The notes beneath the pieces are model-generated. The model did no database searches, was not told the DNA's origin, and was given only the letters and a program-made list of their open reading frames with translations. Source: Sphingomonas sp. (GTDB taxonomy: Bacteria > Pseudomonadota > Alphaproteobacteria > Sphingomonadales > Sphingomonadaceae). Taken from it: a DNA stretch of 13,820 nucleotides. The stretch is taken from contig PNLG01000327.1 of the NCBI GenBank assembly GCA_013822915.1, positions 1 to 13,820 on the forward strand, given 5' to 3'. Positions within the stretch are counted from its first letter, which is position 1, and each line of letters starts with the position of its first letter. A program made the position numbers and the translations under genes. Of this stretch, positions 6,436-13,245 are shown piece after piece.

Positions 6436-7356
6436 CTAGCCCCGCCCAAGCTTGGCCGCGCGTGCGGCCCGAAGCGCGGCAAAATCATCGCCCGCGTGAT
6501 AGCTTGAGCGCGTCAGCGGCGAGGCGGCGACGAGCAAAAACCCCTTCGCCCGCGCAATCGCGGCATAGGCATTGAACGCCGCCGGGGTCACGAAATCGGC
6601 AACCTTGGCATGGCGTGGCGTTGGCTGAAGATATTGCCCCATGGTCAGGAAGTCGATGTCGGCGGAACGCATGTCGTCCATCACCTGATGCACCTCCATC
6701 CGTTCCTCGCCCAGGCCCAGCATCACGCCCGATTTGGTGAAGATCGACGGGTCATGCCGCTTCACACTTTCAAGCAGCCGCAGCGACGCATAATAACGCG
6801 CGCCGGGGCGGATCGTCGGGTAAAGCCGCGGCACCGTCTCCAGATTATGGTTATAGACATCGGGGCGCGCGGTGACGATTGCCTCCACCGCCGACTGCGC
6901 TTTGTTGCGGAAATCGGGGGTCAGAATCTCGATCGTGGTGGCGGGCGTTGTGCGACGCAGTGCCTCGATCACCTTCACAAACTGGTGCGCGCCGCCATCG
7001 GGCAAATCATCTCGATCAACCGAGGTGATGACGATATGCTCCAGCCCGAGCTCGGCGGCGGCGACCGCGACATGTTCGGGCTCTAGCGGATCGACGGCGC
7101 GCGGCATCCCGGTCTTCACATTGCAAAACGCGCAGGCGCGGGTGCAGGTATCGCCCAGAATCATCACCGTCGCATGCTTTTTGGTCCAGCATTCGCCGAT
7201 ATTGGGGCACGCCGCTTCCTCGCAAACGGTCGCAAGGTTCAGCCGACGCATCAGCGCGCGTGTCTCGGCAAACCCGGCGGAAGTGGGCGCTTTCACCCGG
7301 ATCCAGTCGGGCTTGCGGGTGCGCGGCGGGCGCGGTGCGGAAACGGTATCGGTCAT
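6436..7356 (-). CDS. lipA: Lipoyl synthase LipA
   Basis: This 306-residue radical-SAM enzyme inserts two sulfurs into octanoyl groups on the lipoyl domains of pyruvate and 2-oxoglutarate dehydrogenases and the glycine cleavage H protein. The auxiliary [4Fe-4S] cluster ligands are C45, C50 and C56 (CEEAACPNIGECW). The radical-SAM cluster ligands are C71, C75 and C78 (CTRACAFC). The C-terminal RSSYHAG block supplies the serine ligand of the auxiliary cluster. The start is ATG 7356-7354 (MTDTVSAP). The frame is open to 8094, but that part is a shadow of the carbonic anhydrase gene. No strong ribosome-binding site precedes it. It is the first gene of a lipA-coq10-like operon and is divergent from the carbonic anhydrase. 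Confidence 0.97.
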   Translation of the reverse strand: MTDTVSAPRPPRTRKPDWIRVKAPTSAGFAETRALMRRLNLATVCEEAACPNIGECWTKKHATVMILGDTCTRACAFCNVKTGMPRAVDPLEPEHVAVAAAELGLEHIVITSVDRDDLPDGGAHQFVKVIEALRRTTPATTIEILTPDFRNKAQSAVEAIVTARPDVYNHNLETVPRLYPTIRPGARYYASLRLLESVKRHDPSIFTKSGVMLGLGEERMEVHQVMDDMRSADIDFLTMGQYLQPTPRHAKVADFVTPAAFNAYAAIARAKGFLLVAASPLTRSSYHAGDDFAALRAARAAKLGRG

Positions 7357-7461
7357 CTCGTTGAGATAGCGTGTGCGACGCGCGGGTGCCACCCCTCCCT
7401 TTGGCCATTGAAGTGCGCCGACAATCTTGCCTTTCCCCCGCCGAAATGCGATACTTGGCTC

Positions 7462-8097
7462 ATGGCTTATTTCACTGATCTCCTCCGCGGCTATCGCCGT
7501 TTCCGCAGCGAACATTGGGCGCAGGAGCGGGCGCGCTGGGCCGATTTGCGGCAATCGCAATCGCCGCGCGTCATGGTGATCGCGTGTTCGGACAGCCGGG
7601 TCGACCCGTCGATGGTGTTCGACACCTCGCCAGGCGAAATTTTCGTGCTGCGGAACGTCGCCAATCTCGTCCCCCCCTTTGAAACCGACGGGTCGCGGCA
7701 CGGTGTGTCCGCCGCGATCGAATTTGCGGTCACGCAGCTTAAAGTGGCAGAGATTGTGGTAATGGGCCACGGCGCTTGCGGCGGCGTGAAGGCCGCGTTG
7801 ACGCAGGGCTTTGACGGCAAAGCCCCCGGCGAGGGCGGGTTCATCCACCACTGGATCGACGTGCTTGACGAGGCGCGGGCGCGGGTAATCGAATCGCATG
7901 GCATGGGCGAAGCAGCGGTGCATGCGCTGGAGCTTGAGGGCATCCGGGCCAGCCTTGCCAATCTGCGCACCTTCCCTTTTGTCCGGACGGCAGAGGCGGC
8001 GGGCACGCTGACGCTGCACGGCGCCTATTTCGCGATTGCCGATGGCGAGTTGCACGTCATGGACGACGACGGCAATTTCACAGCGGCCGAGCATTAA
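7462..8097 (+). CDS. Beta-class carbonic anhydrase
   Basis: This 211-residue cytoplasmic zinc enzyme interconverts CO2 and bicarbonate, supplying bicarbonate for carboxylases and for carbamoyl phosphate, which feeds pyrimidine synthesis. The zinc ligands and dyad are C42, D44 and R46 (ACSDSRVDP) and H103 and C106 (GHGACGG), in the same spacing as other beta-carbonic anhydrases. IFVLRNVANLVPP (60-72) is also a family block. The length is normal. The ATG at 7462 (MAYFTDLLRGYRRFR) is the natural start; the upstream open frame lies over lipA. The gene is divergent from lipA across a 105-base gap in which I see no convincing promoter. It runs convergently into the TonB-like gene, sharing the stop-codon bases TTAA. 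Confidence 0.95.
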   Translation: MAYFTDLLRGYRRFRSEHWAQERARWADLRQSQSPRVMVIACSDSRVDPSMVFDTSPGEIFVLRNVANLVPPFETDGSRHGVSAAIEFAVTQLKVAEIVVMGHGACGGVKAALTQGFDGKAPGEGGFIHHWIDVLDEARARVIESHGMGEAAVHALELEGIRASLANLRTFPFVRTAEAAGTLTLHGAYFAIADGELHVMDDDGNFTAAEH

Positions 8098-8891
8098 GGC
8101 TTTGCGGGCGTAACCGTCAGCTCATAGTAAATCCGCACCCATGCGCCGATAATGGGCTTGCCGCCAATGCGGGGCGGATAGACACGAAATTGCCACGCTG
8201 CCTGACGAAAGCCGCGCGACAGGCCGGAGCCCAGCGGCGATTCGCCCATGGTGCGGCAATTGTCGACCCGGTTGCCGGGCACGGTCTTGCACGCAATCAA
8301 CGCCCAGCCGCTCTCCCGAATCGGTGGCAGGTAAAAGGCAAGCTCGGCGCGGGTTGGTTCGCGCACCCATTCAGCATTGTATAGCGGCTCCCCGCCCGGT
8401 CCCGCGCCGGGGCCATAAGCGGCGACGCTGTCCTTGCCCCGGCCGCTGCCCGCGCCCGGCTGCGCCGAGGGGATGGTGCCGATATCGGCGGCGGACAATG
8501 CCTCATTGTCAAGCCGGACAAGATCGGGAAACAGGTCTTTTTTGGGCGGCGCTGGCACGGGCTCTGGCGGTGTCGGGACCGGCGGCGGCACGGGCACCGG
8601 CGTCACGTCGACCCGCGTTTCGGGCTTGGGCGGCTGTGCCTTGGCGCGCGGCGCGGGCGCGGGCTCTGGCGCGGGCGATCCCCCGCCCTTCTCTGGCGCC
8701 GGGATCAGCTGAAACGACAGCGGCGCGCGCTCGGCCTTTTTCGGGTCAGCCGCGCGCTGATTGAGCGTCAGCAGCACCAGCACCAGCAACCCCTCGATCA
8801 GCAGCGCGAGCAGAAACGCCACCAGCCGCCTGCGATAGGCCGGTCGCTCGCCCGCGCGGGCGCGCTGGTCTGGGAAATACGCCAACATCAT
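8094..8891 (-). CDS. TonB-like energy-transducer family protein
   Basis: This 265-residue protein has a cytoplasmic basic N-terminus, a single membrane helix at about 22-44, a Pro/Ala/Glu-rich spacer (about 62-118) suited to crossing the periplasm, a Gly-rich stretch (145-168) and a TonB-like C-terminal domain (about 187-260). The last part includes SGWALIACKTV (194-204), VDNCRTMGESPLGSGLS and AAWQFRVYPPRIGGKPI (231-247) before a final beta strand. The family passes proton-motive force from ExbB/ExbD to outer-membrane receptors, but exbB and exbD are not in this window. The membrane helix lacks the usual His and has E33 in mid-helix. Cysteines at 201 and 212 could form a disulfide. The start is the first of two adjacent ATGs, preceded by GAGG. 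It could be a paralogue with a structural rather than transport role. Confidence 0.75.
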   Translation of the reverse strand: MMLAYFPDQRARAGERPAYRRRLVAFLLALLIEGLLVLVLLTLNQRAADPKKAERAPLSFQLIPAPEKGGGSPAPEPAPAPRAKAQPPKPETRVDVTPVPVPPPVPTPPEPVPAPPKKDLFPDLVRLDNEALSAADIGTIPSAQPGAGSGRGKDSVAAYGPGAGPGGEPLYNAEWVREPTRAELAFYLPPIRESGWALIACKTVPGNRVDNCRTMGESPLGSGLSRGFRQAAWQFRVYPPRIGGKPIIGAWVRIYYELTVTPAKP

Positions 8892-9001
8892 GCACCCTCG
8901 CGACTAGCGGCGGGGTGCCGAGGCGGCAATGGCTGCTTTGGTCGGGCGCGCGCGGGGATGCGCTTGCGCTGTGCCCCCTGCCCCGTTACGCAGCGGCTTT
9001 G

Positions 9002-9988
9002 ATGACGCTCGCTCCCCATTCGCCCGCCGCCCAGCTTCCCGGGCGCGCCGCCTTTCCGCACCGCGACCTGACGGGAATCGATGGGCTCCAGCCGCATGAG
9101 ATCGCATTCCTGCTCGATGAGGCGGAGCAATGGGTGGAGGTCAATCGCCGCCGTACAAAGGGCGACAATCGCCTCGCCGGGCTGACCGTCATCAACGCGT
9201 TTTTTGAAAACAGCACGCGCACACTCTTGTCGTTCGAGATTGCGGGCAAGCGGCTTGGCGCCGATGTCGTCAATATGCACGCCGCGCAGTCGAGCGTCAA
9301 AAAGGGCGAGACGCTGATCGACACTGCCATGACGTTGAACGCGATGCGCGCCGACGCGATCGTCATTCGCCACCAAAGCTCGGGCGCGGTCAAGCTGATC
9401 GCGGGTAAGGTCGATTGCCCCGTGCTGAACGCGGGCGACGGGCGACACGAACACCCGACTCAAGCGCTGCTCGACGCGCTGACCATCCGGCGACGGCGCG
9501 GCGGCATTGCGGGGCAGCGCGTGGTGATTTGCGGCGACCTGATGCACAGCCGGGTCGCGCGGTCGAACATCCTCGCACTGACGGCACTTGCCGCCGAAGT
9601 CCGGGTCGTCGCGCCCACCACCCTGATGCCCGCCGCGATCGAGCGAATGGGGGTAAGCGCGTTCACCGATTTCGATGCAGCGCTGGAGGGCGCCGATGTC
9701 GTGATGATGCTGCGGCTCCAGAACGAGCGGATGGACGGGGCCTTCATCCCCTCCACCCGCGAATTTCATGCGCGCTATGGGCTGAATTCGGCCCGCCTTG
9801 CCCGCGCCAAGCCCGATGCGCTCGTTATGCATCCCGGCCCGATGAACCGGGGAGTCGAGATTTCGTCGAGCGTCGCCGATCATGATCGATCGGCGATTAC
9901 CGAGCAGGTCGAAATGGGGGTGGCGGTGCGTATGGCCTGCCTCGACGTGCTGACACGCGCCGCGCGGCGGGTAGAGGGCTGGGCATGA
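9002..9988 (+). CDS. pyrB: Aspartate carbamoyltransferase catalytic subunit PyrB
   Basis: This 328-residue enzyme condenses carbamoyl phosphate with aspartate in the committed step of pyrimidine synthesis. The carbamoyl phosphate site is FFENSTRTLLSFE (67-79), followed by QSSVKKGE (96-103), which supplies the conserved Ser and Lys from the neighbouring subunit, HEHPTQALLD (149-158), a region ending in HSRVARSN (182-189), and MHPGPMNRGVEI (276-287). The ATG at 9002 is where family similarity begins, although no clear ribosome-binding site precedes it; the frame is open back to 8915. There is no adjacent pyrI regulatory-subunit gene. Instead it overlaps a dihydroorotase-like gene by ATGA. This fits the type of ATCase that forms a complex with a pseudo-dihydroorotase. 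Confidence 0.96.
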   Translation: MTLAPHSPAAQLPGRAAFPHRDLTGIDGLQPHEIAFLLDEAEQWVEVNRRRTKGDNRLAGLTVINAFFENSTRTLLSFEIAGKRLGADVVNMHAAQSSVKKGETLIDTAMTLNAMRADAIVIRHQSSGAVKLIAGKVDCPVLNAGDGRHEHPTQALLDALTIRRRRGGIAGQRVVICGDLMHSRVARSNILALTALAAEVRVVAPTTLMPAAIERMGVSAFTDFDAALEGADVVMMLRLQNERMDGAFIPSTREFHARYGLNSARLARAKPDALVMHPGPMNRGVEISSSVADHDRSAITEQVEMGVAVRMACLDVLTRAARRVEGWA

Positions 9989-11214
9989 GTGCGCCCCGCC
10001 CGCTTGTCTTCCTCAACGCCCGGCTGGTGGCGCGTGGGGCCGAACGCCTCGGGGCGCTGCTGGTGCAGGAGGAAAGCATCGCCGCGATTGGCACGTTTGA
10101 CGTGCCATCCGATGCCGAAATCGTCGATCTGAACGGGCTAACGCTGGCCCCCGCCATCGTTGACCTGGGCGTCTTTGCAGTCGATGTCGCCGCGTGCCAC
10201 GCGGGCGGGATTGTGCGGATCGGGTTGATGCCCGATCAGTCGCCCGTGCTCGATGATCCCGGCATTGTTCAGCGCGCCGCGCTGATCGGGCGGCCGCGCC
10301 TGTGGATCCATCCAATCGCCGCTGCGACCCGCGGGCTTGCGGGCCGTGACCTGGCCGAAATGGCGATCAATGTGAGTGCGGGCGCGCGCGCGGTCGGCAC
10401 CGGGCGCGGCTGGATCAGCGACGCAGGCGTCATGCGCAAAGTGCTGGCTTATGCCCATGATCTGGGGCTGAGCGTGATTGCCCATGCCGAAGATGGCGGG
10501 CTCGCGCTCGGTGCCGTCGCAACCGAGGGGGAGACGGCGACCCGGCTCGGCCTTGCCGCCGCCCCGGCGTTGGCGGAGGCGCTGGCGGTCGCCCGCGACC
10601 TGTTGCTGGCGGAGGAAAGCGGCGCGGCGCTCCATTTCCGCACGATCACGACGGCGGCGGCGATCGAGCTCATCCGCGCGGCCAAGCGTCGCGGCGTCGC
10701 TGTTACGTGCGGGACTACGCCTGCCCACCTGTTCCTGTCCGATATTGCGATGTCGGGCTTTCGCACCTTTGCCCACCTCTCCCCGCCGCTGCGGGCTGAA
10801 GGCGACCGGCAAGCGACGCTGGCCGCGATCGCCGATGGTACAATTGACGTGCTGGCGTCGGGGCATGATCCGCGCGGGCCAGAGGAAAAGCGGCTGCCTT
10901 TTGCCGATTCCAGTCCAGGGGCTGCCGGTGCGGAAACACTGCTCGCGCTGGGGCTTGGCCTGGTGCGCGATGAGGTGGTCGGGATGGCGCGCCTGTTTGA
11001 TCTGCTGGCGGCCAATCCGGCGCGGGTGCTGGGCGTTCAGGCCGGGAAGTTGGCAATCGGAATGCCCGCCGATCTGCTTGTCCTCAATCCCGATACGCCG
11101 TGGCAGATCAGCGCCGACCGCTTCGTCGGGCTGGCGGGCAACACCCCATTCGACGGCATGCCGACGCAAGGCCGCGTAATGCAACTTTACAAGGGCGGCG
11201 CCCGGCTGGTTTAA
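9985..11214 (+). CDS. Dihydroorotase-like protein without metal ligands (pseudo-DHOase, PyrC')
   Basis: This 409-residue amidohydrolase-fold protein of the type usually annotated pyrC or pyrX is coupled to pyrB by an ATGA overlap. The fold is recognisable: an N-terminal beta part, LAPAIVDL (54-61), MPDQSPVLDDP (82-92), VIAHAEDGG (164-172) and the C-terminal GKLAIGMPADLLVLNPD. The catalytic HxH normally found in PGLIDxHVHLREPG is replaced by G62 and F64 (DLGVFAVD). The LHxxHxST histidine is lost (LHFRTIT, 216-222), and the TDHAPH aspartate block reads SGHDPR (292-297). It is therefore unlikely to be an active zinc dihydroorotase. In Pseudomonas an inactive PyrC' encoded next to pyrB is needed for ATCase assembly, and that is the probable role here. 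A true dihydroorotase should be encoded elsewhere. Confidence 0.9.
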   Translation: MSAPRPLVFLNARLVARGAERLGALLVQEESIAAIGTFDVPSDAEIVDLNGLTLAPAIVDLGVFAVDVAACHAGGIVRIGLMPDQSPVLDDPGIVQRAALIGRPRLWIHPIAAATRGLAGRDLAEMAINVSAGARAVGTGRGWISDAGVMRKVLAYAHDLGLSVIAHAEDGGLALGAVATEGETATRLGLAAAPALAEALAVARDLLLAEESGAALHFRTITTAAAIELIRAAKRRGVAVTCGTTPAHLFLSDIAMSGFRTFAHLSPPLRAEGDRQATLAAIADGTIDVLASGHDPRGPEEKRLPFADSSPGAAGAETLLALGLGLVRDEVVGMARLFDLLAANPARVLGVQAGKLAIGMPADLLVLNPDTPWQISADRFVGLAGNTPFDGMPTQGRVMQLYKGGARLV

Positions 11215-11230
11215 GCTTGGTCAGTTACAC

Positions 11231-11273
11231 CTCCCCAAGGGCGGGGCCGGAGCCGGTCCCACGAAAGTGGAAC
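11231..11273. terminator. Hairpin cluster between convergent genes, possible bidirectional terminator or REP-like element
   Basis: The 73-base gap between the pseudo-dihydroorotase and the SPOR gene is rich in dyads. CCCC at 11233-11236 pairs with GGGG at 11243-11246. CCGG-AG-CCGG spans 11247-11256. CCAC-GAAA-GTGG at 11259-11270 is a 4-base-pair stem closed by a GNRA tetraloop, with outer GT/AC pairing extending it to 11256-11273. No T-tract follows on either strand, so a classical intrinsic terminator is not proven. The last hairpin resembles the short REP-like hairpins common between sphingomonad genes, but I cannot count copies here. Confidence 0.4.
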
Positions 11274-11287
11274 AAACCTAGACCTCG

Positions 11288-12676
11288 TCAGCGCGAGGCG
11301 AGCTGGCGCACGGGTTGCTTGGCAGACGCAAGCCATGAAGCGGCCTGATCCCCTGCCCCTTCGCGCACAAAACACTGGCCGCCGCGCGCGCGATAGGCGC
11401 TGCACATCGCGACCGCATCGGCGCGTGTGAACCCGCCCACCGACAGACGATAAACGCTGCCCGTTGCGGTCTTGAAGGCCATGCCCGTTGGATTTTGCCC
11501 CGCAAAGGCAGGGTAACGGCGCGTTGCGCGCACCCAGCCATCACGGGCAATGGCCGCATTTTCAAACGCGCCGAGCTGAAGGTAGAAGTTGCCGGCAGCG
11601 CGCGCAGTCGCAGCGACGGGCTTTGCCGCGACCGGCATCGGCTTTGCGGCAACCGGCACAGGGGTCGCAGGCTTGGCCGCCAGCACAGGGGCAGGTGCCG
11701 CCGCAGGCTTTGCCACGCGGGCCGCAGGCCGGGGCTTGACCGACCGGGCGGGAAGCGCCTGAACCACTTCGCGACGCTCGGCAAATACAATCGCAGGCGC
11801 AGGCGCAAGCACCGTGGCTTCGACCAATTTCGGCGCGTCAGCCGCTAGGTCTGCCGCAGCAAGGCCCGGCGCGTCGGGAAAGGGTGCCGGTGTGGCCATC
11901 AGCGCGAGCTGCGCCGCGACCCGCGCGTTCAGCGCGAGCGCAACCGGCTGACCCTTATCCTCAACCGGAATGACCTTCAGCAGCGAGGCGACCTGATCGG
12001 CGGCGCCCACGGGCCGCGCGAACACGGCCCAATCAACCATGCGCTTGTCCAGCTCATCCGCTGCGACATCGACTTCGGCTATCGCACGCGCTTCGCGCCA
12101 GCGACCCGCCAGCGCCAGGCTGAGTGCCAGATTTTGGCGCGTCTTTGCATCCGCCCCCGCTGTCCGTGCCGCAACCGTCAGCACGTCGACCGCCATCGCC
12201 GGATCCCCGGCCAACGCAATCGCGAGACCGCGATCCGCGACCGCAATCGTGTCGGCATGCGCATCGAGCGTTTGCCGCGCGCCGGTCCAGTCACCGTTCG
12301 CAATCTGGGCAAGCGCCAGGCTGAGCGCGCTGCGACCGTCATTGGGCGACAGCGCGAGCGCATCGCTAAACGCGTCGCGGGCAGAGGCGAACCGCCCCGA
12401 CATCAGATAGACTTGGCCAAGCAACGCGCGATACGCCTGATTTTGGGGCGCTGCCTGCACGGCGGCCTCGGCATGGGCAACCGCCAGCAGCGCGGTGCCG
12501 TCGGCGAGCATCTTGCGCGCTTTGGCGGCACTTGCGGCGGCGGCCTTCGACGCCTCGCCGCTGCTGGCCGGCCCGGCAAAGGCCACGCCGCCAGTCATCA
12601 GAGCCTGACCAACCAGACCCGTCGTGACCAGCAATAATGCAGTTGCGCCTAAGGTAGCGGCGGTCCGGCGTTTCAT
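11288..12676 (-). CDS. Exported TPR and SPOR-domain protein
   Basis: This 462-residue protein has four parts. Residues 1-34 are a signal peptide or anchor (MKRRTAATLGATALLLVTTG, cleavage likely after VAFA). Residues 45-260 are Ala-rich helical hairpins of TPR type, clearest at 83-140 (ALLGQVYLMSGRFASARDAF, then DGRSALSLALAQIANGDWTGA). Residues 285-360 are an Ala/Pro/Lys/Val linker with heptad-length PVAAKPx repeats. Residues 361-438 are a SPOR domain (GNFYLQLGAFENAAIARDGW, YRLSVGGFTRADA). SPOR domains bind denuded peptidoglycan at division septa, so the protein is probably a periplasmic septal or cell-wall factor. The start ATG 12676-12674 has GGGGGA eight bases upstream and follows the previous stop by four bases. 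It is last in the parA / RHH-like / SPOR set. Confidence 0.88.
   Translation of the reverse strand: MKRRTAATLGATALLLVTTGLVGQALMTGGVAFAGPASSGEASKAAAASAAKARKMLADGTALLAVAHAEAAVQAAPQNQAYRALLGQVYLMSGRFASARDAFSDALALSPNDGRSALSLALAQIANGDWTGARQTLDAHADTIAVADRGLAIALAGDPAMAVDVLTVAARTAGADAKTRQNLALSLALAGRWREARAIAEVDVAADELDKRMVDWAVFARPVGAADQVASLLKVIPVEDKGQPVALALNARVAAQLALMATPAPFPDAPGLAAADLAADAPKLVEATVLAPAPAIVFAERREVVQALPARSVKPRPAARVAKPAAAPAPVLAAKPATPVPVAAKPMPVAAKPVAATARAAGNFYLQLGAFENAAIARDGWVRATRRYPAFAGQNPTGMAFKTATGSVYRLSVGGFTRADAVAMCSAYRARGGQCFVREGAGDQAASWLASAKQPVRQLASR
11619..11660. repeat. Two imperfect 21-bp tandem repeats in the SPOR-protein linker
   Basis: The units 11619-11639 and 11640-11660 match at 17 of 21 positions. 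They encode, on the minus strand, consecutive seven-residue PVAAKP(M/V) units of the linker. This is a coding minisatellite likely to vary in copy number between relatives. Confidence 0.6.
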
Positions 12677-12680
12677 CGGA

Positions 12681-13244
12681 TTATTCCCCCATGTCCGTTT
12701 TGCTGTCGGGCCGCGACGCTGCTTGTGCGGCCATTTCTTCAAGATCAGGCACTTTTTCGAGATAGGCATCGAGCGCCAGGCACACGATCTGCTGGGCCGA
12801 CCGATTGGCAAGCGCGCTCGCCAGCCGCAACCGCAAGTGGCGCGTGGGATCAAGCCTAAGCGTAAACGCTGCCTTGCCCTTGCTGCCCACTGCTGCGCGA
12901 ACGACGGCTGCGCGCTTGATCTCGATCGAAGCGGCTGGCTGCTCCGGGGCGGCCTCATCGACCGCGACTGGCCCCGCCAATTCCTCGCGCAATACTTCGC
13001 GCTGACGCAGCACGGGTGGTACAGCGGGGACCGCAACCGGCACTGCGGGGGCCGCAGTCGGCTCGGCAAGCCCCATATCGTTCCAGCCCAGATCATCGCC
13101 CGCATCCGGTGCTGCGCCAAAGCCTGCGCCGCCAAAGCCTGCATAGCCCTGCGAGCGCATCGCCGGGCGCGCATGCCCTTTGCGCGCCAGCAGGGTTGAC
13201 GAGAGCGAGGCAAAGCTCTTCGGCTGGCCAATCAACGACGTCAT
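12681..13244 (-). CDS. Ribbon-helix-helix-like protein partnered with ParA
   Basis: This 187-residue protein has three visible parts. Residues 1-30 are basic with the motif SFASLSSTLLARKGHARPAM. Residues 35-120 are a low-complexity Gly/Ala/Pro linker. Residues 125-165 have a short strand (FTLRLD) followed by two helices (TRHLRLRLASALANRSAQQIVCLALDAYLEKV), the pattern of a ribbon-helix-helix DNA-binding domain. The tail is acidic. The start ATG 13244-13242 lies one base after the ParA stop, and the stop is four bases before the SPOR gene, so all three are surely co-transcribed. A small ribbon-helix-helix protein next to a ParA ATPase recalls ParG/ParD-type partners, which use a flexible basic N-terminus to stimulate ParA. 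DNA binding is inferred, not shown; the helices could also mediate another protein contact. Confidence 0.7.
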   Translation of the reverse strand: MTSLIGQPKSFASLSSTLLARKGHARPAMRSQGYAGFGGAGFGAAPDAGDDLGWNDMGLAEPTAAPAVPVAVPAVPPVLRQREVLREELAGPVAVDEAAPEQPAASIEIKRAAVVRAAVGSKGKAAFTLRLDPTRHLRLRLASALANRSAQQIVCLALDAYLEKVPDLEEMAAQAASRPDSKTDMGE

Positions 13245-13245
13245 G

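Noticed and set aside
7357..8094. Open extension of the lipA frame to a possible start at 8094
   Set aside because: It lies wholly opposite the carbonic anhydrase gene and would add 246 residues foreign to LipA; the family N-terminus begins at the ATG at 7356.
8888..9883. 331-codon minus-strand open frame opposite pyrB
   Set aside because: Antisense to strongly conserved PyrB motifs; composition and lack of motifs indicate a shadow.
10138..11184. 348-codon minus-strand open frame opposite the pseudo-dihydroorotase
   Set aside because: Arg/Gln-rich shadow frame without motifs; the plus frame has clear homology and coupling to pyrB.
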